A stretch of 64,000 bases of DNA from Spongiihabitans sp963422685 (GTDB lineage Bacteria; Pseudomonadota; Gammaproteobacteria; Arenicellales; Poriferihabitantaceae). Made by a program: the position numbers and the translations under genes. The stretch covers positions 1,426,001 through 1,490,000 of the forward strand of contig OY730442.1 of assembly GCA_963422685.1 (NCBI GenBank), written 5' to 3'. Position 1 is the stretch's first letter, and each line of letters begins with the position of its first letter. Under the pieces are notes generated by a model, which made no database searches, was not told where the DNA came from, and was given only the letters and a program-made list of their open reading frames with translations. Shown piece after piece: positions 49,422 to 58,642 of the stretch.

Positions 49422-49902
49422 TGCGGAAAGGCTGGGAAAACTGTCGCTGACGCAGATTTGAAACCGCCAGCCTGATCAATGGCTGTTGACCGGATGGCGG
49501 TCTGGCGCAGACCAGGCTTCAGTACGATTTTCAGCCTGTCGGCAATATTCATTGTGGGTTGATTGCCCTGAACCCCCACGGCGGAGGCGGTGCCGTAACC
49601 CCGCATCGCCATTCCGGTCTGGCTTTCCCGGGGCAGAATCACGGCAGATTCGGTTAAAACCGCACCATGGTCGTCAAAGCGACAATCGGGCCCTGCGATT
49701 GCACGGCGAATGTGTTATATTTACTTTTTCATAACCCGGCATAGTTGCGGCGGCGAGTATTCCGCCTCATCCAGTTTGCCGCCAAGTTGACAGCATCGGC
49801 GTGTTTATTTGCTGTCATTAGCTTTGTTATGAAACGCTATGAAACGCCTGACAGTAAAATGCAACGGCGTATAAGAATTTAACTTAACCTCTGGAGATTT
49901 AA
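49422..49902 (-). other. region with an unrecognised minus-strand open frame and the ABC operon leader
   Basis: About 480 bases. On the minus strand a frame (roughly 49295-49744, overlapping the end of the decayed ligase) encodes an unrecognised sequence with FDDHGAVLTESAVILPRE and MAMRGYGTASAVG. It has a coding look but no clear start, so it may be a gene remnant. The last ~160 bases should contain the promoter of the ABC operon. TTGACA occurs at 49787-49792, but no good -10 box stands at the right distance. Confidence 0.3.
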
Positions 49903-51525
49903 ATGAAAGATAAAAAACCAGTACCAGGCGAGCTTGGATATTCTGATCTCTGTGCCTATGACAGGACCCTGGTAGAAAAAACTGTTCGCAAGGGCAGTTC
50001 ACGACGTGATGTACTGAAACTGATGGCAGTAACCGGTGTTTCCATGGCTGTGGCGCAAAACCTGCTTAAGTCCGGTGGCGCGGCTATGGCGGCCAATCCG
50101 GTCAAGGGCGGTTCTGTGCGGATGGCGTCAAATCTGCACGGCCCGGATGACCAGCTTGATCCACCCCTGTTTACCTCCACCATTGACTATACCCGCGGTC
50201 GTGCGATTTATAACAGCCTGATTCAGCACGCTGACAATCTGGTGCCACAGCCCGAACTGGCGGCATCATTCGAACCAAATGCGGATGCGTCGGAATGGAC
50301 GTTCAAACTTCAAAAAGGCGTAGTTTTCCACGACGGTTCCCCTTTTTCTGCGGATGACGTAGTGTATTCCATGAACCGTCACATGGGCGATGATTCCACT
50401 TCGGTAATCAAATCTGTGCTGGCCTCGGTCAAGGAATGGAAAAAAGTCGGTTCCCATGAAGTCAAGGCGATTATGCATACCACCAATGCGGATTTGCCCA
50501 CTCTGCTTGGCATGTTTCAAACCAAGATCGTCAAGAACGGCACCACTGGCGACGGTAATGGAACCGGACCATTTACCCTGGATTCCTTTGAGCCCGGGGT
50601 CAAATCTGTTCACTCGCGTAATGAAAATTACTGGAGAGAGGGCGCGAATCTTGACACCATCGAAATCACCGCGATTACCGATCCAGTAGCGCGTGTCAAT
50701 GCACTGATTTCTGGTGATATTCAACTGGCTACCATAATTGATCCCAAGGCATTCAGGCAGGTTGAAGAAGCGCAGGGTGTGACTTTGTTGTCTACCCCGG
50801 CGGCGCTGCAATTAGGCATTTGCTGCCTGAAAAATGTCGCGCCGGGTGAAAGCGATGACTTTGTTAAAGGCATGCAGTATATCCAGGACCGTGAGCGTAT
50901 CGTCAAGAAAATACTGAAAGGCAAGGGTTCGGTCGGCAATGATACGCCGATCATGGCGGCGCATGGACCGGATTTCTGCTCCGAGCTGCCGCAGCGTGAA
51001 TTTGACCCGGACAAGGCAAAATTTCATTTTGAAAAATCCGGTGTCAGCAGCGCGGAAATTTTCTCTGCACCTGTGGCCTCCGGCCTTGAAGATGCGGTGC
51101 TTCTGGCCCAGGCCAACTGCGCGAAAATTGGCTTCGATCTCCAGGTCAAGAAAGTGCCTACCGATGGTTATTGGGGCGCGGTATGGATGAACGAACCGAT
51201 CAATGTGGTAACCTGGAACATGCGTCCAACGGCGAATTCCCAGATGGCGATTCAATTCGGGCCGGGGGCCGAATGGAACGATACCTATTGGAACAACGAG
51301 CGAATGGGTGAGCTGTTAAGCGCTTCGCTGTCGGAAATTGATCCTGATAAACGTCACGCCATGTATTGCGAAATGCAAACCCTGATCCACGAAGGCAGCG
51401 GTATGGTTATCCCGGCGTTTTCCAATATCAACGACGGTATTGCCGACAATATTCAGGGAATGCCTACGGTACCTCTGGGCCAGTTAGGCGCATGTGAATG
51501 GCCTGAACGTATCTGGCTTGCCTAA
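49903..51525 (+). CDS. dipeptide/oligopeptide-type ABC substrate-binding protein, Tat-exported
   Basis: The 540-residue protein is a family 5 solute-binding protein (DppA/OppA/NikA type). Its signal contains a twin-arginine motif, SSRRDVLKLM (Arg34-Arg35), then a hydrophobic stretch ending near AAMA, so it should be exported folded through Tat. SBP_bac_5 blocks include WTFKLQKGVVFHDGSPFSADDVVYS and the late NINDGIADNIQG. It gathers peptides or similar solutes in the periplasm for the permease encoded downstream. CTGGAG precedes the ATG. A terminator follows it, which likely keeps it more abundant than the membrane parts. Confidence 0.94.
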   Translation: MKDKKPVPGELGYSDLCAYDRTLVEKTVRKGSSRRDVLKLMAVTGVSMAVAQNLLKSGGAAMAANPVKGGSVRMASNLHGPDDQLDPPLFTSTIDYTRGRAIYNSLIQHADNLVPQPELAASFEPNADASEWTFKLQKGVVFHDGSPFSADDVVYSMNRHMGDDSTSVIKSVLASVKEWKKVGSHEVKAIMHTTNADLPTLLGMFQTKIVKNGTTGDGNGTGPFTLDSFEPGVKSVHSRNENYWREGANLDTIEITAITDPVARVNALISGDIQLATIIDPKAFRQVEEAQGVTLLSTPAALQLGICCLKNVAPGESDDFVKGMQYIQDRERIVKKILKGKGSVGNDTPIMAAHGPDFCSELPQREFDPDKAKFHFEKSGVSSAEIFSAPVASGLEDAVLLAQANCAKIGFDLQVKKVPTDGYWGAVWMNEPINVVTWNMRPTANSQMAIQFGPGAEWNDTYWNNERMGELLSASLSEIDPDKRHAMYCEMQTLIHEGSGMVIPAFSNINDGIADNIQGMPTVPLGQLGACEWPERIWLA

Positions 51526-51541
51526 TACCAAAACCGGCAAC

Positions 51542-51588
51542 AAGGCCTGCATTGAATTACATGAAGTATTTAAATGCAGGCCTTTTTT
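51542..51588 (+). terminator. intrinsic terminator/attenuator between binding-protein and permease genes
   Basis: A 12-bp perfect inverted repeat (aaggcctgcatt and aatgcaggcctt) with a 19-base loop is followed by a run of six T (51583-51588). It lies 16 bases after the binding-protein stop. Partial readthrough at such a site gives excess binding protein over permease. Confidence 0.85.
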
Positions 51589-51716
51589 ATTTACATGAAT
51601 GTAATGGCCGGTTTTGCTTCGGTAAAACCTACATGTCCGCTTTCCATGGCGGATGTGCAGGAGCGGCGCTTGCCGTAACCCAAGGCCTGCAACATATTAT
51701 ATAGAGGATATCTCTT

Positions 51717-52667
51717 ATGATGACTCAAATGGTTCTGCACCGATTGGGAATTGGTGTGGCTACACTCATCGTGGTATCGATTATTGTTTTCATCGGTACC
51801 AGTATTCTTCCCGGCGACGTGGCGCAAATAATACTCGGCCAAAGCGCAACGCCTGAAACACTGGCCGCGCTGCGTGCTCAACTCGGTATGGACCAGCCCG
51901 GCTATGTCCGCTATTTCTTGTGGCTGGGTAACATGGCCAGCGGTGACCTGGGAATCTCCAAGGCCGGCGGCGCAACTATTTCCAGTTTGATAGGCGGTCG
52001 TCTCGGTAATACCATGATGATGGCGGGCATCGTTTCTGCAATCTCCATTCCTTTATCTATTGTTCTTGGTCTATGGGCGGCGATGCGTCCCGGGACATGG
52101 CTGGACCGTATAATCACTTTTGGCACATTAAGCACTATATCTGTCCCCGAGTTTTTCATCGCTACGGTTCTGGTATTGATTCTGGCGGTAGAATTGCATT
52201 GGCTGCCTTCCACCGCTTATTTGACCGGGAATGAAAATTTTGTTGAGTTGATGCGGGCTCTTGCCATGCCGCTTATTACCCTGGTTATCGTGGTGTCGGC
52301 ACAAATGATCAGGATGACCCGAGCCGGTATTCTCAATGTAATGAGCTCGCCTTACATCGAAATGGCGATTTTGAAAGGGGTGCCAAGACGTCGAATTATT
52401 CTTCGCCATGCCTTCTTTAATGCGATCGGACCCATTGTCAACGTAATTGCCCTGAATCTCGCTTATCTGGTCAGTGGCGTGGTCATCGTTGAAACCATCT
52501 TTGCGTATCCCGGTCTGGCCAAACTAATGATAGACGGCGTACAAACCCGGGATCTTCCGCTGGTACAGGCCTGTGCGATGATATTCTGCGCCACCTATGT
52601 GCTATTGATTCTGGTGGCCGATGTTGCGTCAATTCTCTCCAATCCGCGCCTCAGGCAACCCAAATAG
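51717..52667 (+). CDS. dipeptide-type ABC transporter permease (DppB-like)
   Basis: The 316-residue inner-membrane permease has the DppB family layout. A first helix at the N-terminus (GIGVATLIVVSIIVFIGTSI, residues about 8-28) precedes a periplasmic loop. A conserved core of five helices follows, with the EAA-type loop in ILNVMSSPYIEMAILKGVPRRRI. The RBS is in the tatagaggat segment. It pairs with the DppC-like permease, whose ATG lies 9 bases after its stop. It is downstream of the terminator after the binding-protein gene. Confidence 0.94.
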   Translation: MMTQMVLHRLGIGVATLIVVSIIVFIGTSILPGDVAQIILGQSATPETLAALRAQLGMDQPGYVRYFLWLGNMASGDLGISKAGGATISSLIGGRLGNTMMMAGIVSAISIPLSIVLGLWAAMRPGTWLDRIITFGTLSTISVPEFFIATVLVLILAVELHWLPSTAYLTGNENFVELMRALAMPLITLVIVVSAQMIRMTRAGILNVMSSPYIEMAILKGVPRRRIILRHAFFNAIGPIVNVIALNLAYLVSGVVIVETIFAYPGLAKLMIDGVQTRDLPLVQACAMIFCATYVLLILVADVASILSNPRLRQPK

Positions 52668-52676
52668 GTACGAATT

Positions 52677-53582
52677 ATGACTGAAAATATTACAAAAGAA
52701 GAAGAAGTAATTGCCAAGCTGGATTCCTTCGCCGAGCTGCCCGATGCACCACCAAAACGCAAGCTGAAGCTTTCCTGGGTGGGTAAGGCTGCGGTTGGTG
52801 TGGTGGTTTTATGGATGCTCATCGTGATAATTGGACCTTCTATCGCCCCGTATCATGAAATGGATATGGAGGGTGAGGACAGTTTTCTGGACGCTTATGA
52901 CAACTTTTATCTGGGAACGGATTATCTGGGCAGAGACACATTATCAAGAATATTGTTTGGTGCAAGAAACACCATCGGCATCTCAATACTGGCTACTGTG
53001 CTCGCTTATTGTATCGGCATTACCTTAGGCATAGCCGCCGCAGTGAAAGGCGGGTGGACGGACATGATCATAAGCCGGATAAACGATTCAATCCTGGCAT
53101 TACCCTCCATCATGTTGGGATTGATAGCGATTGCAGCATTAGGATCTTCTATTCCCATCCTGATAAGCATCGCATCCATTATCTATGCGACCAGTGTTTT
53201 CCGCATCGCCAGGGCGCTTGGTCAGGACATCATGGTGCAGGATTTTGTCGAAGCGGCGAGAGCCCGGGGCGAAGGTTTGTGGTGGATTATAAAATCCGAA
53301 GTTCTGCCCAATGCGGCCATGCCGCTGGCTACTGATTTCGGGTTGCGGCTGGTATTTGTGGTATTGTTTATTTCCAGCCTGAGCTTTCTTGGATTAGGGG
53401 TTCAGCCGCCGGCCTCGGACTGGGGCAGCATGGTGCGGGAAAATCTTCAAGGCCTTACCTACGGGTCCTATGCGGCCATATGGCCGGCATTTGCCATTGC
53501 CACATTTACCATCTCCATTAACCTGATCGTCGATGACATTTCCGCCAAATCCGGCGGCAGTCTGGCGAAGAAAATGGTGTAA
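52677..53582 (+). CDS. dipeptide-type ABC transporter permease (DppC-like)
   Basis: The 301-residue permease has a cytoplasmic N-terminal extension of about 40 charged residues. Then comes the first helix (KAAVGVVVLWMLIVIIGPSI), the conserved LGTDYLGRDTLSRILFGAR block of DppC proteins, and five core helices. The EAA loop lies in VEAARARGEGLWWIIKSEVLPN. The C-terminal helix ends in DDISAKSGGSLAKKM. It forms the heterodimeric channel with the preceding permease. Its stop is four bases before the ATPase ATG at 53587. Confidence 0.94.
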   Translation: MTENITKEEEVIAKLDSFAELPDAPPKRKLKLSWVGKAAVGVVVLWMLIVIIGPSIAPYHEMDMEGEDSFLDAYDNFYLGTDYLGRDTLSRILFGARNTIGISILATVLAYCIGITLGIAAAVKGGWTDMIISRINDSILALPSIMLGLIAIAALGSSIPILISIASIIYATSVFRIARALGQDIMVQDFVEAARARGEGLWWIIKSEVLPNAAMPLATDFGLRLVFVVLFISSLSFLGLGVQPPASDWGSMVRENLQGLTYGSYAAIWPAFAIATFTISINLIVDDISAKSGGSLAKKMV

Positions 53583-53586
53583 CACT

Positions 53587-55482
53587 ATGAGCGAAAAACT
53601 ATTCGAAGTAAAAGATCTGAGAATCAGCGCACGAAACGACGAAGGCGTTGAAATTCCCATTGTAAAGGGTGTCAGTTTTGACGTAAACAAGGGTGAAGTG
53701 GTTGCACTGATTGGTGAGTCCGGTTCAGGTAAAACCACAATCTCGTTGGCGTCTTTGGCCTATACCAAACCAGGCCTGGAATTTTCCGGCGGCGAGGCCT
53801 TGTTGAATGGCGAAGACGTTTTGAGCATGGCGCCGTTACGGCAGCGTGAAATTCGGGGTGCAAACGTGGCATACCTGGCGCAAAGCGCTGCCGCGACATT
53901 CAATCCGGCCATCACCATCGGCGAGCAGGTTACCGAGTCTGCGGTGCTGCATGGTGTGCTGACCCAGGAAGAAGCGACCAAACGTGCAGAAGCGTTGTAC
54001 CATGCCCTGGAACTGCCCGACCCGCATCGGATTGGCTATCGTTATCCGCACCAGGTTTCCGGCGGGCAATTGCAGCGCTTGATGGCGGCCATGGCATTAT
54101 GCGGCAAACCGGATTTAATGGTGCTGGACGAGCCGACTACCGCATTGGATGTGACCACGCAAATTGAGGTTCTGAAGGCCTTTAAAAAGGTCATCAAGGA
54201 AGAAAATGCGGCGGCTATTTATGTCACTCACGACCTGGCGGTGGTCGCGCAAATCGCCGATTATATTGTGGTTTTGTACAGCGGCGAAGTGATGGAACAG
54301 GGTTCAGTCGATCAAATTATTAATCATCCTACTCACGCCTATACCAAACGTCTAATGGCCGCAGTTCGACCGACGCCGGTGGCCGGCATGGGAGAAGCGG
54401 TAGGCAGCGAGCATGACCGGCAGTTTCCGGCCATTGAAGTGAAAAACATGACGGCTGGATATGGTGGAATTGTTGACGGGGAACCCGTCTCTACCATCTT
54501 GCGCAATGTTACGGTTAAAGTCGATAACGGTCATGTGGTCGGTGTCATCGGCGAATCTGGTTGCGGCAAGTCAACCCTGGCACGAGTGATGGCGGGTTTA
54601 TTACCCCAGGCCAAGGGTAATATAAAACTCGAAGGTCAGGAGTTGGAAGGCAGTCTGCACGACCGCAAACTGGAAGAGCTGCAAAAAGTGCAATTTGTCT
54701 ATCAAATGGCAGATACCGCACTGAATCCCAAACAACTCATCGGTAATATTCTCGGCCGGCCGCTTGAGTTTTACCACGGCATTAAAGGCAAGGAAAAACA
54801 TAAAAAGGTAGCAGAAATTCTGGAAATGGTTGAGCTGCCGGCAGAATTTGCCAATCGATACCCAATGGAACTGTCTGGCGGGCAAAAACAGCGCATCAAT
54901 ATGGCACGCTCACTTGCTGCGAATCCAGAAGTCATGCTGTGTGACGAAGTGACCTCTGCGCTGGATTCTATTGTGGGTGCGAATGTCATTCAGTTGCTCA
55001 CCAATTTACGCAATAAAACCGGGGTTTCATTTGTATTCATCAGCCATGATTTATCTACTGTGGGTTCCTTCGCAGATGAGATTGTTGTGCTTTATGCTGG
55101 CCGTGTGGTGGAGCAGGGACCCACCGATGAAGTATTGGCACCGCCTTACCATCCATACACACGACTTTTGATCAGCTCTGTCCCCGAGCTTCGCATTGGC
55201 TGGCTTGAAGACACAATGAACAAGCGCGAAATGGCGGTGGGTATCGCCCGGGGGGTTGAAATTACCAAAGTGGGCTGCCCATTCTTTAATCGCTGTCCCA
55301 TGGCGATAGAAGGCACCTGTGAGGTAACTGATGCGCCGAATCGGGAACTCAAAAATGGTCACATAATCGCCTGCCATTTAACCGAGGATCAATTGAACGA
55401 AGCCGAGAGGGAAACACAAAAAATCCTCAAAGGATTCGAAAAGGTGGGTGTGGACAAACCCCACGCCCCAGCATCTGTATAA
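53587..55482 (+). CDS. fused dual ABC ATPase (DppD-DppF type)
   Basis: The protein has about 631 residues and carries two nucleotide-binding domains, as in fused peptide-transporter ATPases (GsiA/YejF type). The first has Walker A GESGSGKTT at 43-51, signature SGGQLQRLMAAM and Walker B VLDEPTTALD. The second has GESGCGKST, signature SGGQKQRINMARS and Walker B MLCDEVTSALD. The C-terminal cysteines GCPFFNRCPMAIEGTC form the oligopeptide-transporter C-terminal motif. I chose ATG 53587, since the frame extension to 53533 lies inside the permease gene. It powers the importer encoded by the two preceding genes. Confidence 0.95.
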   Translation: MSEKLFEVKDLRISARNDEGVEIPIVKGVSFDVNKGEVVALIGESGSGKTTISLASLAYTKPGLEFSGGEALLNGEDVLSMAPLRQREIRGANVAYLAQSAAATFNPAITIGEQVTESAVLHGVLTQEEATKRAEALYHALELPDPHRIGYRYPHQVSGGQLQRLMAAMALCGKPDLMVLDEPTTALDVTTQIEVLKAFKKVIKEENAAAIYVTHDLAVVAQIADYIVVLYSGEVMEQGSVDQIINHPTHAYTKRLMAAVRPTPVAGMGEAVGSEHDRQFPAIEVKNMTAGYGGIVDGEPVSTILRNVTVKVDNGHVVGVIGESGCGKSTLARVMAGLLPQAKGNIKLEGQELEGSLHDRKLEELQKVQFVYQMADTALNPKQLIGNILGRPLEFYHGIKGKEKHKKVAEILEMVELPAEFANRYPMELSGGQKQRINMARSLAANPEVMLCDEVTSALDSIVGANVIQLLTNLRNKTGVSFVFISHDLSTVGSFADEIVVLYAGRVVEQGPTDEVLAPPYHPYTRLLISSVPELRIGWLEDTMNKREMAVGIARGVEITKVGCPFFNRCPMAIEGTCEVTDAPNRELKNGHIIACHLTEDQLNEAERETQKILKGFEKVGVDKPHAPASV

Positions 55483-55506
55483 GATGCCTACGAGAGATAA
55501 ATAATT

Positions 55507-55890
55507 ATGAGTAAAATTACGGCTTTAACAACCATGGGTGTGCAGAACCCGGAACAGATCACACGTTATGCGATTTATACCACTGATGATGCGGACACCT
55601 TGCGTATCGTTTATGAACGCAAAAAAGGTTCCATTCTGCCCGTCAGCAAAAAATTCCGGTTTCCACGCATTAAAAAATCCACCATGGTTAATAGTGGAAC
55701 TGGCCAAACTGAAGTGATTTTTGAAAGTTCAGCAGAATTCAGGAATGCGCTGTCTGAATTAAGTCAACTGATGGACGTCAGAGATTCTTCGGATGAAGTG
55801 AGAAAACTTGTATTGGAAGAGGTGCGGGCGCTGGAAGAGGATGTGGCTGCGCGGGTTGATTATATTCAATCGCTGGTAGCCAGGATTTAG
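55507..55890 (+). CDS. DUF3461 family protein
   Basis: The 127-residue protein matches the DUF3461 family, with MGVQNPEQITRYAIY near the start and the conserved ERKKGSILPVSKKFRFPR block near residues 37-54. The C-terminal half is helical and acidic. DUF3461 proteins are small cytoplasmic proteins of gammaproteobacteria without a known activity. It starts 24 bases after the ABC ATPase gene on the same strand, so it may be co-transcribed with the importer. Confidence 0.85.
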   Translation: MSKITALTTMGVQNPEQITRYAIYTTDDADTLRIVYERKKGSILPVSKKFRFPRIKKSTMVNSGTGQTEVIFESSAEFRNALSELSQLMDVRDSSDEVRKLVLEEVRALEEDVAARVDYIQSLVARI

Positions 55891-56000
55891 GCGCCATATA
55901 ACCAGCGGGTTTTGCGGGTCGCCTGTTTTCCGCGACAACAAATATTCAGGCCGTGGCTGTCCATCTGATTTCCCCGGTTATTGATGGTTATACAAAAAAT

Positions 56001-57620
56001 TCACGGTATATTTTCCAGGATCAGGTCTGCGGCTTTTTCTGCAACCATGATGGTTGGCGCGTTCGTGTTTCCAGCGATAATGGTTGGGAATATTGACGCA
56101 TCTACCACGCGCAGGTTTTGCGTATGGTGTACCCGCAGATGATTATCCACCACTGACCTGTTCGCATCGACCCCCATCATGCACGTGCTGGTAGGGTGGA
56201 ACACGGTGTCGCTACGCTGCCTTATGTCGTGGACAATTTCTTCATCGGAGTTTATATCCATACCAGGGGTTGATTCTTCGACGATAATTTCGCCAAGCGG
56301 TTTGGTTTTTGCCATTTGCCGCAGAATCCGAAAGCCCTCAACCAGCTCCCGCATATCTTCCCTGGTAGACAGATAGTTGGGTTGGATGCGTGGGTACTCC
56401 ATAGGGTTTGAGGATTGAATTTCCAGCTTTCCACGGCTGGTTGGCCGACACTGGCAAACGGAATTCAGGAATGCCGGATGCGCATCAGGCTGCATTAACC
56501 GACGCTGGCCGGGCGGTGCGGTGGCGTAGGTTAATGCCGAAAAATAAAGTTGTAAATTCGGCCTGGCCCGGTTTGGATTGCTCTTGATGAAGCCGCCCGC
56601 CTGATTGACGCTTAGCGACAATGGCCCTTGTCGGAACAACAGATATTTCAGGCCCGCCATGAGCTTTCCCCACCATGGGTAAAGCTGGTTATTCAGCGTC
56701 GGAACTTTCGACCGGTAATAATGCGTTAACGCCAGATGATCCTGTAAATTCCGTCCAACATTCTCGCACGGTTGAACGATTTCAATGCCATGTTGCGCGA
56801 GTAGTCTGGCCGGGCCGACACCGGACAATTGCAATAATTGGGGTGAATTTATTGCGCCGCCCGAGATGATGACTTCCCGATTGGCATACGCATGTTTAAT
56901 TTGTCCGTATTGCAGGTATTCCACGCCCACCGCTTTTTTATTCTCGAACAGAATTCGTGTGGCGCAGGCCTTTATTTCCAAATTACAGTTTTTTCTTTTC
57001 AGGGCGGGATGGAGATAGGCTTTGGCGGCCGACATGCGCAATCCGTTTTTTGTCGTGATCTGATACAAGCCGACCCCGGCCTGGCTGGCGCCGTTAAAGT
57101 CCGGGTTGTAGTCCACTCCATATTCCTGCGCGGCCCGAATAAATGTCTGGCACAGCGGATGGTAGTTTTTGCTGGCGTCGGTGATATATAAGGGGCCGCT
57201 GTCGCCACGAAATGCGTCCCCGCCGCGAGAATTGGTTTCCGATTTGATGAAATAGGGCAAAACATCATCCCAGCCCCAACCCTGATTTCCCATATTCAGC
57301 CAGTCGTTGTAGTCATCATGCTGACCGCGTATGTAGACCAGCGCATTGATGGAACTGGAACCGCCGACAATTTTACCCCTGGGCCAATAACTCACCCGGT
57401 TATTTAACGCTTTTTCCGGCTCGGTTAAATAACCCCAGTTCACGCTCTTGTCATAGAAGGTCTTTCCATAACCAATCGGTGTCTGCACCCAGAACCTGGC
57501 ATCAGACCCACCTGCTTCCAATACCAGCACGCTGTGTCGCCCATTGCTGGATAGTCGATTTGCCAGTACGCATCCGGCAGAGCCCGCCCCAACGATGATG
57601 TAGTCAAATTGAATGGCCAT
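56001..57620 (-). CDS. GMC family FAD oxidoreductase (choline dehydrogenase-type)
   Basis: The 539-residue flavoprotein oxidises an alcohol, with choline as a family substrate. The FAD-binding Rossmann motif is IIVGAGSAGCVLANRLS at 8-24. The GMC signatures are PRGKIVGGSSSINALVYIRG (about 80-99) and the ISGGAINSPQLLQLSGVG block near 250. The active-site His region HPTSTCMMG and C-terminal NTNAPTIMVAEKAADLI are present. It resembles BetA-type and other alcohol dehydrogenases; no betaine aldehyde dehydrogenase or regulator is adjacent, so substrate is uncertain. It is divergent from the GT2 gene. Confidence 0.92.
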   Translation of the reverse strand: MAIQFDYIIVGAGSAGCVLANRLSSNGRHSVLVLEAGGSDARFWVQTPIGYGKTFYDKSVNWGYLTEPEKALNNRVSYWPRGKIVGGSSSINALVYIRGQHDDYNDWLNMGNQGWGWDDVLPYFIKSETNSRGGDAFRGDSGPLYITDASKNYHPLCQTFIRAAQEYGVDYNPDFNGASQAGVGLYQITTKNGLRMSAAKAYLHPALKRKNCNLEIKACATRILFENKKAVGVEYLQYGQIKHAYANREVIISGGAINSPQLLQLSGVGPARLLAQHGIEIVQPCENVGRNLQDHLALTHYYRSKVPTLNNQLYPWWGKLMAGLKYLLFRQGPLSLSVNQAGGFIKSNPNRARPNLQLYFSALTYATAPPGQRRLMQPDAHPAFLNSVCQCRPTSRGKLEIQSSNPMEYPRIQPNYLSTREDMRELVEGFRILRQMAKTKPLGEIIVEESTPGMDINSDEEIVHDIRQRSDTVFHPTSTCMMGVDANRSVVDNHLRVHHTQNLRVVDASIFPTIIAGNTNAPTIMVAEKAADLILENIP

Positions 57621-57717
57621 GCAAACGCGATTGTAAGAATGTATGGCTGACCGATAGAATACAATATCGCCAAAACACCTTTAACCAATTGATCTAAAAA
57701 TACGCTAAAAGACGCTA

Positions 57718-58587
57718 ATGCTGGTGAGTGGATTTACCTTTATAAAAAATGGCGAACTGTTAGGTTATCCGTTCGTTGAATCTATCAAATCTGTCCTGCC
57801 GGTTTGTGATGAATTTATTGTCAATGTGGGAAATAGTGAAGATGGAACATTAGCAAAAATCCAGGCAATTCACAGCGATAAAATTAAAATCATCCAAAAC
57901 ACCTGGAACGATAATATGCGCGACAAGGGTTTTGTTTATGGACAGCAAAAAATGATAGCACAATATAATTGCACTGGTGACTGGGCGTTTTATATTGAAG
58001 GGGATGAGGTTTATCACGAAAATGATTTGCCAAAAATAAAACAGGCGATGCTCGATCATCGGGACAATGACAAAGTGGAGGCATTGGTGATGGATTATTA
58101 CCATTTTTATGGCAATACCAATACCTGTCTCTGGTCGCCTGGCTGGTATAGATCAGCCGCCAGAATTATTAAAAACAACGTTCGTAGTTATGCGCCCGAT
58201 GGTTTGTTCTGGCTGGTTTTGAACAATAGCGGCAATAAAAGAGGCCGGTATCCGAATGCCAAAAGAGCAGGCGCACACTGCTATCATTATGGTTGGGCCA
58301 GATGCGAAGCGCAAATGGAACTGAAAAATCGGAAAGTACAGCAATATTGGGGTAAAGTTAATCCAAAAATAAATTATTCGCAGATGGACGGTAGAATTTT
58401 AAAATACTTTACTGGCAGTCATCCGAAAATAATGAATCATTGGCTAAGTGATGACAATAAACTATTTCAGGTAGACAAAGACTACAAACCGGATAAAAAA
58501 CAGAATAAACATTTTCTGATGCTAAAGCTGGAGAACCTGTTTGATTTGGAACTCAGCAAAAAGCATTTTAAGTTACTGAAAAATTAA
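57718..58587 (+). CDS. family 2 glycosyltransferase-like protein
   Basis: The 289-residue protein has a GT-A nucleotide-sugar fold. The N-terminal SGFTFIKNGELLGYPFVESIKSVLP is typical of GT2-like proteins of LPS or capsule loci. YIEGDEVYHENDLPKI contains the E-x-D metal site (about residues 92-97). The C-terminal ~100 residues are basic and rich in Lys and Asn. The gene is visibly AT-richer than its neighbours, suggesting transfer. It lies convergent to the O-antigen ligase gene (55 bases apart), with which it may share a polysaccharide pathway. Confidence 0.85.
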   Translation: MLVSGFTFIKNGELLGYPFVESIKSVLPVCDEFIVNVGNSEDGTLAKIQAIHSDKIKIIQNTWNDNMRDKGFVYGQQKMIAQYNCTGDWAFYIEGDEVYHENDLPKIKQAMLDHRDNDKVEALVMDYYHFYGNTNTCLWSPGWYRSAARIIKNNVRSYAPDGLFWLVLNNSGNKRGRYPNAKRAGAHCYHYGWARCEAQMELKNRKVQQYWGKVNPKINYSQMDGRILKYFTGSHPKIMNHWLSDDNKLFQVDKDYKPDKKQNKHFLMLKLENLFDLELSKKHFKLLKN

Positions 58588-58642
58588 TGGAGCTGCAACT
58601 CGTATAAACCACACTGCTGTTTTTCCAGCGTTTCAGGTGGTG

